Of a stretch of DNA of 64,000 bases, positions 46,501 to 58,500 are shown one piece after another. The notes under the pieces are model-generated. The model was not told the origin of the DNA and ran no database searches. It saw only the letters and a program-made list of their open reading frames with translations. The first letter of the stretch is position 1. Every line of letters begins with the position of its first letter. Source of the stretch: Castor canadensis (taxonomy: Eukaryota; Chordata; Mammalia; Rodentia; Castoridae); contig NC_133402.1 in the NCBI RefSeq assembly GCF_047511655.1, positions 59,834,951 through 59,898,950 on the forward strand, written 5' to 3'. A program made the translations under genes and the position numbers.

Positions 46501-49500
46501 GTTCCATCATTTAGAAGAGCAGCAGCTTATTCTCCATTGTTCTACAACAGTGTTTCTTGCTCTTTATTTTCATTATTTCACACCCCTCAAGAGCCTTTTA
46601 GGTACTTTTTTCCTAGTCACCTCCTCTAATTAAATTTTAACACCACAGATTACTGTGTTCCTGTACACACACACACACACTCCTGACAATGAAAGCTGTT
46701 AAGCAGCAGGCAGTTCTAAAGGCAGAACTCCTTGTCCCTGGAAACAGTCACCGGGATTTTAAGCAGTCATCACCAGGTAAAGTATGAAAGGCTTTCTGAA
46801 CTGGGTGGGAGTTTCTCAGGCCTTTCCAAGTCAGGAATTCCCTTGTTTCTTACCTTCAAAGTATGCTTTTTTACTCTGCTAAAAGCCATTTAAAATATGA
46901 ATGGCACTTGGAATTTGTACAACTTTTTACACATTTTAAAATATTCAATGTTGTCTGCCTCACTCAAGTTCCACAATCCTGAGGTAAATGGCATGGTGTT
47001 CAGCACAATGGGACAGGGACAGCAGGGTGCAAGGGTACTCCTTGGTCTCAGGGACCCAGAACTCATCACAAACAGGAACACAACATGAAAGCAACAAAGG
47101 AGGGAAAACTGACATGTTTGGGCTGGATTTCAATTCTGCGTATGAGTTCTGTATTGTCCCAGTCATAGAAGGCTAAGCCATTTACAGATCTGACTCCCAA
47201 CAAGAAGCCTCCGTAGATACCTTAAAAGAAGAGAAAAAGATTTTGTTTAGATATTTTTGAGCCATGACAAAGCTTCTAAAACCATATCATAAAAAAAAAA
47301 AAAAATTGCACTCACTTTCAGCTCCAAAATCTGGTTTAAATGATTTTTTTTCCTTAAAGTTCTTAAATATCTTTACAACACTGTTGCTCTCTCTTATTGC
47401 ATACCTGAGGGAAAAAAGAAGGGTAAATACAGCATATTATATACTAGACCTTAATTCCACTGATCATTAGAAATATCTTCAAATTTTCTTCAATTAACGA
47501 TGCAAAAATGTAAAATATTTGAAGAGTCACTGACATATTTGTTTGCTAAGAGATTAGGGAACACTTTGTAGCTAGACAAAAAATGAATGGTTTCAGACTA
47601 TGTATTAAACAAATCACTAGGGCTCTCAAACCATTTTAGAAACTGGAAATGATGTAAATATGCATTAACAGATGAATGATTAGACAAACTGTGGCACACT
47701 CACACAGTGAGTATTATTCTTCACACAAAGGAACCCATTACGACGTTGACAGCATGGAGGAGTCTTGAAAACATTATGCTGAACAAAGGAAGCGAGGCCC
47801 CAGAGTGCATGCATGTGATTTCATTTATGTGAAACTCTAAAGACTACAATTTAGTCTATATGATAACAAAGATCAGATCACTGTTTGCCTGGGGCTGGGG
47901 AGTCAGTGGGTGGGGGGCAATTGACCGCTAACGAAATAAGGAGATTTGGAGGGGATGACAGAAATGCTCTATAATTTGACTGTGTTGGGGGTCACAGATT
48001 ATACACACTTGTCCAAATGCACCGAAATGTATACATACTTGAAGTGGCACATCCTGTTTTATATAAATTATACCTAAGAAAGAAAACTGTGGCATGTGGC
48101 TCATTAGTTGTTTGGTAATGGAAATCACCTCCATGCAGGACTGCCTTGAAAAAGAGGGGCTGTGGCTATGACTGGATGTGTGAGACTGCCCTCATGAGTG
48201 CTTTAACTTAGGATACTAAGACAGATGCTGAGCAGGCTCTTGCTAGGTAAAGCTGAAAAGTGGGAACTATCACAATGTTGAGAGAAGTGAGGCAGTCCAT
48301 GAACCATACTTCTGCTTAAGATGATAACAAAGTGCTTTTTAGTATATAGAACCGTGTGGGTATATATGAGTACATTTAGGAAACTTATGAAAAGATCAAA
48401 ATAATTCTCTATTTCTCAATGTTATCATTAAAAATTTTTAGATGTATCTCATTATGTAGTGCTGAGGCTAAAGCTACCTCACTCTTGGGGGGTAAGAAGC
48501 AATAAGAAATTTGGGGAATACAAAACTGTGAAAAGGTAATGCAGTTCTACAGTATGAAAACAACAAAGCCCTGATGTTTGTAACACACACCAAGAATAAT
48601 GAAAAGGAACCAGTCAGTCACTACTAGTAAAACAGTTCAGACTTCTGCTTATCTGACTTCTGCTTCTAATGAGAATGGTTTATGAATATTCTGAATTCAG
48701 ACAGAAATTGGTAAATATGGGAGATGAGTAACATCACAGAAAATGAGTTTTTAAAAAGATGCAATAGTTCTCATTATGATGCATCATACCACAGCACCTC
48801 TCCCAACTAGCTCATGAAAGGCAGCAACACCTTGGGACAACAGCCTGTCAATGACCTGATGTTCAGCCTACTTTGCCTTAAGCTCATAAGCACCAGGTCC
48901 TGCCATAGGCTCCTTCAAGGACATGGGTGCTGGGTCCCCAGTTTAATACAATTATTAGATCAGTTTTAGTGTCAGCTCAATACTAAATACAGAAAGGACA
49001 AAGAGTCTACATGACACAGCTACCTCTGACTAACCATCCAATGGGCAGCTCTGGTGGAACTCTTTTTTAACACAGAGAAGCAAAAACCCACACTGAGCCT
49101 TGAGAACCTCTTTTATAGAGTGACACACGACACCCATCTGCAATCAGGGAAAGCTAGGCATCATACAGCCATGACTTACTCTGAAGAATCATGGGCCCAT
49201 GCAAACTCCTGGGCAGAACCAAAGCTCTTGTTCCTCAAGGCCATTGCTGTGTAGATGATGTACTCCCCATCACCACACACCACAACAAACCTAAACATTA
49301 CAGAAACCAGGGAGGGAAGAGCAGAAGGCAATGACATATATGTAAAGGAACAATAATCCATATTTATGGGGAAACGACTTTGATGACAAATGCTATTATT
49401 GTTACACATATAATTATTACTACAATTTAATATCTTAAAGTTAGATGTATTTTTGAATATAGATGTAGCCAAAATATTCTAAATCTATCCAAAAGCAAAC

Positions 49501-52500
49501 TGTGTATATGGAACTGTTGCTGAAAATATTCCTGCAATGGCCTTCTCTCATGAGGAGACTGGACAGGAGGGCGAGCCCAGCTGGAGATACACAGGAGCAC
49601 AGTCCAACCTTTCGACGACTATTTGTTGAGTGCCAACATGCCTGGCATTCTGCTCGTGACACTTACACCTGAGAAGGTGCTACCTTATCGAAAGATTATC
49701 TTCATTTTGATGCTGCTCATTCAAATGAATAGAAATATCTTATTCCAGTTTTCAGTGACTGTTAAATTTATCAAAATAAATAGGAAATTTTAACACTTAA
49801 GTAATTAGTAAAAACAGAACATTACCTGGTCAAAAAAAAATTGCCAACAGATGTAAAAGAACTCTCCTCAAAACTTAATATTTCTAAGACTATTTTAGAA
49901 GCTATAAAAGGACTGCCAAAGGTAAATGTAAATGTTAGCACAAAGAATATTCTACGATGTGAAGAGAATATACACATACATAATGCATTCTTAACTTTCA
50001 TAAGATGATTGTATTGCAAATAATTACAGATATCATTTACTAACTTTGTCAACACACGTTATCATTTTTGATATTCAAGATAGCATTAGATTCCCAGAGG
50101 TACTATAAAATAATTTTTTATATTATACAGGTTTAAACTCATTGTTCTAGAAACTCATCTCTTTAGATGCTTGGTACTTCATGAATCTTAAGGGAAAGAC
50201 AGAACCAATAATTCAAATAATGAGTAAGAAATTGAATTATTAATTCCCAAACCTTTTCAAAAGACACATAAATACAGAGATAATGTTCCTTCTTATAAGC
50301 AATGAGTTAGTAAGTACTTAAACAGCACCTACTAAATGCCCCAAAGGAACACAGAAGAACATAAACCTAACACAAATGAAGTAAGAGTAAACACAATACT
50401 ACCTAACTGCATGCAACTAGATCAACTGGACTGGCTGCCAGCAGCTAGGCCAGGGCCAGTTTAAGGAGGAATGATTAAAGATGCTTGCCAAGGGAACATG
50501 CTGTGAACACTACTCTAACATCCACAGGAGCTCAGAGACACGTGTGGGTAATGGCTTACCGCCCATTAGGATTGTGCTGTATGGTCTGAGGGTATATTTC
50601 ACAGCTGCCCATATCCTTTACTGCCAGTGGCAGTCTTTCTCCATCTTTAATCTCTGCATCTCCCATTGCTTTTAGATTCGCCTGCTGGACTTCTGAATGC
50701 TTGGCCCAGATTATTTTTCCATTGGCATCCATGGACATGGCAGGTTCCTCCCGGCCAAGCTGGAAAAACGACAAATTGCTCTTACCAATAAAAAGGCGAA
50801 CTACAAAACAGACACTCTTTTCCCCCATTAACAGAGGTCTACTTGCTTTCTTCCACGTTAAAGTGCCATGGCTTAATCTTTAGTGCTTAATAAGAAGCAC
50901 TAGTTTAACAATCCTGGTGACCTGGAATACGGCAGGAAAATGGCATTGCCTATGTCCATCTATTTAGAGGTAGTACATTACCTTAACAATGATGCTCCCT
51001 TCATCATAGCCCAGAGCAACATTGTTGGACCCTCTCAGACTGGCCACACACCACACCCTTTCCATTCCGTAATTCAACGTGCTCTCAAGTCGGTAGGTGC
51101 TTGAATGCCAAATACGCACGGTGCCTAAAAAGAATGATATGCACATTCTCTTTTGATACGAAAACCCACCATATGGTGGACGAGCCACATGGAAGTCTTT
51201 TTATTCCAACAGAAAGCACTTCTGGCAACTTCATGATCAATTTCTTGATCTATAGTCTAACTGATTTTATAAAGCAACAGAAACATGATAGAAAATGTGC
51301 AAGAAACTAAAGCTAGGGCATGTGCTTTTACTACAAGGTAACAAAGGACTTCCTGGGTAGAGTGCTTACTATGTGCTGGATGCTTTCTATATGTGATTTC
51401 TTCTCACCCTGTCACCATAAAGCTGTGGAGTGGACAAGGGTGCTCCCATTTCATAGTATGCCCAAACCACACATTTGCAAAGTGCCAGAAACTGAATTTG
51501 AATCCAGGCTTGCCTGGCTCTGAAGCACTGAGTTTTCAATTTTTCTCTAGAACACCTTGGCATCCTCTTATTTAAGTGATACAATCCAAACACATTCAAA
51601 TGATGATGGTGATGATAAAGCCCTTTCATTCTCTAATAGAGTAAGTTTAGTATTCTAGTAAAAATATCAACAATCACTGGCAACCTCCCGTTAGTGTGTG
51701 TGATTACAACACACTCTAACCTACCATCTTCTGAACCCGTGATGATGATTGGCAGCTCAGGATGGAAACTGGCACAAGACACGTTCTGGGCATGTCCCTC
51801 CAGGGTCTGCACACATGTTTTATTCTGTGACCAACACACAGAAAACAAGCAAGACAACTTTAATTTTCTCAATGCACAGAAATTTCATAAATGATAGTGG
51901 TTATGGTAATCTAAATGGATCTCATACAGAACAATTATCTTGTATACATGATATTTTATTTAATTATTTCACAGAATAGATAAATGTAAATACAACTATC
52001 ATATTTAAGGAAGAAAAAACCACACCAAGAGACCTAGGTTTCATCTGAATATTTCCCCAAATGCCTACAATCTGTGGACTAAGTAGGCAATGCTGTTTTA
52101 GCCTTTAATATTTTTATTTTGGATTTAAGTACAAATCTGAAAGGAGAATTGGTTTTCTAGGCCTCACTTTATTAACTGCTATGTAAGTTTCTGATGTGGA
52201 AATAAACAGAGGATTAAGGACATCTAGGAGAAACACAGCATGGTAATAGAATTCACAGCTAGGTTTACAAGAGTTCCATGTGGCAAGTGACACATAGTCA
52301 CTGATGTGTTTGTTTTCAAGCAGAGGCAGAAGTCTTCCAAGGAGGACACTCCAGCATCTGTCATTTTAATGCTACAATGTAAACATTTCCAAATTCCATT
52401 GCTAAAAGAAAAATAAACATGCTGGAATTTATTTTAAAAATTCTTTTCTTTTTGCAGTCCTGAAATTTGAACTTGGAGACTTGATAGGCAAGTGCTTCAC

Positions 52501-55500
52501 CACTTGAGCCATGCTCCCAGCCCTTTTTACATTAGTTATTTTTCAGATAAGGTCTCTTGCTTTTGGTCCAGGCCAGCCTTGGACTGTTATCCTCCTACCT
52601 ATACCTCTGCACATCTGGAATTTACAGATGTATGCCACCATACCTGGCTTGTTTAATTTTTTGCCTGGGCTGGCCTGGAATTATTTTTAAAATCTTGATA
52701 TGCATTTGTGCTCATTCTTATGGGGAGAATTCTGGGACCACAATTTAGGTGCAAATACTGAAACTTAGATTATTCCACTGTGAACAGAGTTCTATAATCC
52801 AAGTGTTAGTGGTGCTGTGAGAAATAGTTTTTTTAAAAAATGTAACATATAGCAAGGAATATTATGAAAAACTGTACCTGATAATCCCATATTTTAACAA
52901 GACGGTCATCTGCACCTGAAATGAGGTACGGTTTATCACCACCACTGTAGTAATCAATGCAGTTCACGCCTTTCTCGTGCCCCTCCAGAGTGAAGTTTGG
53001 TGATGAAGATCCCAGCTGCCATACCTTCAGAGAGCAGTAACACCTGCCAGTCAGTACAGGACTGGGCTTTGGGATGGCAGACACACACACTCCTGACAGG
53101 TTATATGAAATGTCAAGGCCCAGGATGAAAGAATGGTGAAGGAATGGAACCTTTTTTTTTTTTTCAGCTATTTGTTTTTGTTCTTTCTCATTTCACCTGA
53201 ATTTTCAGGAGGGAGAATCACTATGGTGTTCTCTGAAAAGGTTAATTTCCAGGCTTCATCCCTTTAGTTTATGAGTTCAGCTGAGCTACATTAAAACCTA
53301 GGAATCTAGATGTTTAATACTTTGAAATACACTAAAGGTAGGTAATGACTTTGTGGGAGATTTAATACAAACCTAATGGTGGGTGTCTGACAAGATTCTC
53401 AGAGTAAATATTCATGCTAAGCCGTGAAGGCTGGGAGTTCGCCAGGAAAAATAAAGCAAAAGGGAGAATAAGAAGACTTGAAGGCAGAGGGAAGAGCTGG
53501 TTAGGGGAGGGTTCTGTGACCATTCGTGACATTTCTAGATGATGGTGAGTAGACCAGGGTCATAGAAACATCTCAGAACATTAGCCCAGGCTAGCATTGG
53601 CAATGCTGTATTCCAAACTAAGGCATCTGGATTTTACACTTGGATCAGGTACTGACAAGGTGGAATCTAAGGAGACAGACAGATGGAAACAGAATGGGGA
53701 AACATACCAAGAATGGGAAGATGGAGGCAGAGTTTAAATACAAAATAGATTAATAATGAGGAGAGATCAACAATGAGTACACTGAAAGGAGAGTAAAGTG
53801 GTAACCTAGACAAACACAAGAATTGTGTTCCTCTAGGTTCGCAGAGGCTACAAGAACTGTACACGTTCTCCCACATGGAAAACACTCCTTTCTAAGAGCA
53901 CTAGTTGCTACAATATTCTTTTAAATAGACCATGCCCTTCCAGTTGAAATGAGAAGTCCTATTTTGACTTCAAAATGAGCTTCTGAAACAAACTTCTAAG
54001 ATAGGAGAAATGTTCTGGCCAGCTAGAAGTAAGACACATAAGCAAATATACTTAACTAATTTAACTACCAATGACAACTGACAAAACGAACGGACACTCT
54101 ACCTTGATGGTCCTGTCCAAAGAGGCACTGGCGAACTGGTTATTATCTTTGGGGTTGATCACAATCTGCATAACATAATGGGTGTGTCCTTCAAACACTT
54201 GTGAACAGGACCATTTTTTATCCCAGTCCCAGAGTTTTATAAGCATGTCATCTAGGCCAAAAGAAAGTCTTAAATTAGGTGTAATTTCTATTTTTTTTTT
54301 TTTTTCATTTCAGAACTAAGGCAACCAACCTAACATGAATCAACATTTTCTGATTTATAGAAATAGAATCAAACTGAAAAAGACTTTTCCTTTTTCATTT
54401 TTTTTTGGGTGCTGGGTATCAAACCCAGGACCTTACACTCTGCCATGGAGCTACATATACCCCAGCCTCTGAAAAAGACTTTTCAGAATCCTTACTTATC
54501 CTAGGAACAAACTAAACACTACAGAACAATGGCGATAAGATACATAAAATAGACTACTAATAGCAAATAAGAAAATTTTGTGAAAAATTTTAAAAAGAAC
54601 CAAATGGACTTCAAAAAATGACAAAAGAAGAGCTGGGTGCCAGTGGCTCACCCCTGTAATCCTAACTATTCAGGAGGCAGAGATCCGAAGGATTGTGTTT
54701 CAAAGCTAGCCAGGGCAAATAGTTCGTGAGACCCTATCTCAAAAAAAACAATAAAAAATAGGGCTGGTGGAGTAGCTCAAGTGGTAAAGCGCCTGAGGCC
54801 CTGAATTCAAGTCCTAGTACCACCAAAAAAAAAAAAAAGAAAAAAGAATAACAAAAGGCAATACAGGTTTGGTTAGAATCTAAATATGAATGAATAATGC
54901 AGCAATGACTACTGAGAATAAGCATTTTTCTCTAGTTTTAAAAAGTTCCCAGTTTTTAATTTAAAAATTTTTGAAGAGCTATTACCAACTCAGTGCTACT
55001 GTTTTATACATAATACTAAAGAACAACTAGTATGAAAATAAGGATAAAACCAACTCGGGCGATGCCAGCAATGCAATCATTAGCATGTTAATGAGCTTCT
55101 GTTCAGTAGACATTTAAACATGTAGACTCTCAGGTCTTCTCTAACAGGAATTTGGTCATTTGTTATACAATTCTAAAAAAAGTTTATATTTCATTAAAAT
55201 ATAAAAGCAAGCAGCATCAATAGCACAGTAATGACATGAATGGTTTAAAAGTGGCTTGGAATTAGAACTTTACTTGTAACAGCAGTTAAAGAATAGCATG
55301 TGTCACAAATGAAAATAAATTACTCAAAGAGATGCACATGAGCAAAAGAGGTCACGTCTTACCACTGCTAGTCAGAATGAACGGCTGGGTTGGATGAACA
55401 GCAATGCAGCGAATGTAGTCCGAGTGTGCTTCAAACATATGGACTCTCTCCAGAGTGTTATAGTTGAACACCCTAATCTGCATGTCATCCTGGCATTGGA

Positions 55501-58500
55501 GATTAAAAACCATCATCGCTATGAGGAAGTAAAGTGCATGAAAAACTACACCATAGGCTCATGACATAATATCCATGCTTTCAGACATCTCACTAACAAA
55601 CAAATCAGGAATCTAAATTATATGCAACTAGGTGGGATCTGAGAGTCCTAATTACTTACCGCTCCGGTTACAACCCAATTCTTCCTTGCAACAAACTTTG
55701 CAGCTCGGACAGGAAGATCACACACTTCAAATGTCTTCACCAGTGTCTTTAAAATTTAACAAGAACATACACATTGAGTCTTGAGAAAATAACTGAAAAA
55801 TCCGTTTTGCTATCCTTGAATATCCATTTATTAGATCATGTCTAACTTAAAAATGTTTTCAGACTAAACGATGAAAGTTCAACATTAAATGAAAAAAGGA
55901 CCAATTACCTTTTTTTTAAAAGGTTTGAGAATAAAATATAATTAAAAGGGAAAGCGTCCACAAGATGGTATTCTGGGTCCTCTATGCTCTAGCCCTTCTC
56001 TCCCTCCCCAGCCTTAACCTTTGGCTATTCCCAGCCTCACCTCTGCTCCTGGTCCCTCTGCCTGGCAAACTCACCCACAGAAACTTTTACACCCCTTTGT
56101 AACACTGTGTTTCATAACTACATGCTTAATTTCAGTCTTTCCTGCTAAGCTGTCTGAGGGCAAGAACCATCTTCACCACTATATGCACAGAACCTATAAC
56201 AGTGGCTGGCACAGAAGTGACTCATGAACAAGATGCAATTCTTTCGCACACCTTAGCAGTACAATTTCACACAATTTTTAATATCTATCTATATCTACAT
56301 ATGCATGAAAACTGAGTCATTTAGATGTCCCTTCAAGGTACTCTGAAAGATTAGAGATGAACAAACCTCTTTGTCTTCCTACTTTTAAAGCCTGTTCTTT
56401 ATAATTTTGAAAATCAAACTATCATTTTTCAATCCCCCTTTTTGTACCAGAAAGCAATAATGAAATATCTAAGGAACATAATGCAACCTTGCTGGCTTAT
56501 TAAAAATGTGCACTGATAAAAAGACTAGGGACTGGCTCACAAGAACTCCTGAGCTTACCCTGGCTTCCCAGGCCAGACTTCAAACATTCTTACAACAAAG
56601 CTTAAGTGAACAGGGTGATTAGTGCTCAACTACACAGCTACTAGCAGGTGACTATGATACAAGCACTGAGAGTAGTCAGAACACTCAGTCTCTAAGGTGG
56701 CAGAAAAATGCACAGAACTCATGAGGAGCCAACAAACCCAGGGATGTGTAGAGCAGTAAAAATAAACCAGCCTCAGAACAAATAGTCATGATTCAACACC
56801 ACATTAGGTGCTGTGGCCAGAATAAATGACAGGAGGAATGGCCTCCACACTCTGGGAGCTGAACAATCTACAGAGGAGACACTACAAATGCCCGATGTAA
56901 GTTAAGAAAGTGACAACTAACACTTCTATGGTCCTATGTAGGCTCATGCACAGTTTTATCTCCTTTTACTTGATGTCTTAACAATCCTGTGATGTAAAGA
57001 TTGCAACAATATTATCTTCAATTTAAAGAAAGAAACTGAAGCTCATGGTTAAAAGACTTGCCCATATAATTAACTAAGGGGTTGGCTTCGAATAATAAAA
57101 TATTGGTTTTGTTCTTAAAAAACAAAAAGTAAGAAATTCACTGCATCCACTACCTTAAGGAGTGTACAGAATCTCCTTATTTGAAATTCAAGTACAACCT
57201 CCAAATCCCTTTTTGCTTCTCTCAAGAATTTTGCTCTCTATGTACATGAATGGCAAGTAACTCCTACCAGAGATAGAGGAGAGCAGGCAGAGAGAACCAA
57301 AGCTAGATCAACCATTCAATGAAGGCTTCCTGAGTGTCTACGAGTGTGGCATTGGCCAACTAGTGCAGCTACGTGCTGGGGTAACAGTGGGAAACAAGAC
57401 TGGGATCCCTGTTCTCACAGAACCTCTGTTCTCAGAGGAAAAAAATTAAGCATGAAATACCAGAGAGGTGCAATAAAAAAAGGGGAAGCCTCCTGTCAGA
57501 GGGCATGGAAGGGTATAAAAGAGAAAAAGGAGGCAAAATAGGTGGCTACAGGGAAAGCAGAGGCTATTACGGTAGAGCCCAGGAAAAGAAAGGGAAGCAC
57601 ACTTGGGCTTTAGAACATACGAGAGTGAAATGACAATACTGACAGATGAGCAAACTGAGCCAACAGAAGAATTAGGGAGAGGGGACTCCAATACACCTGT
57701 AAAGCATAAAACAGAAAGCCTATAAACATCTGCGGAGTACAGAAATTTTGAACTAGTGGTAAATGGAAAGATTGTTATTCCATCGGTTCAACAAATAATT
57801 GCTGAGCACTTGTATGCCAGGTAACGTTATAGGGCCTGAGACATGGTTGCTGTGTTTACACGCCACTGATGAGGTCTCGGTTTAGTGGGCAGTAACTGTT
57901 GTTTCATTATAGTGAGAATAAGAATATATGGTGTTTTTAGGTTGACTCCTGTCCTTGGTTCTCTAATCCTATTTTGTCATCTTAAATTCCTCAAATGTGA
58001 ATTTTATCTGGATTTCAAGAACTTAACTCTGGACGTTGAGGACAATTACCATATAAGTAGACATGTAACTGTATGGGACTGTGCTAACAGTATGTTTTAT
58101 AGTCTGAAAGAAAAATACTGAAGATTAAAGATTTCACAATCTAGAAAGATTGTGAAAAATAAGTGATAACTAATGTGAAGTGTACATTATTTACTTTGGT
58201 GAAAGAGAATGAGACAGCATTAAGGCACTCTCGATAAGGCAGACTCTCATGTATAGTCAAAAGGCTACTACAGCCAATTCTCTATGGCTGGTTGAAAGTT
58301 AACTGCATGTCAATACATTGAGCATTTGAGGAAAAAGTAAGTAAAAATTAAAAAATCCACTCTAAAGATAAAATATTCATTCAAAGGAAAGTTAAGTATT
58401 AACTGTGAAATACTTTATCTGTAGCAAGCCATCTTACATTAACATCACTTTCCTCAATTTCAAAGACCTAATACTGCTGCTGCATCAGCCTTGCTATCGT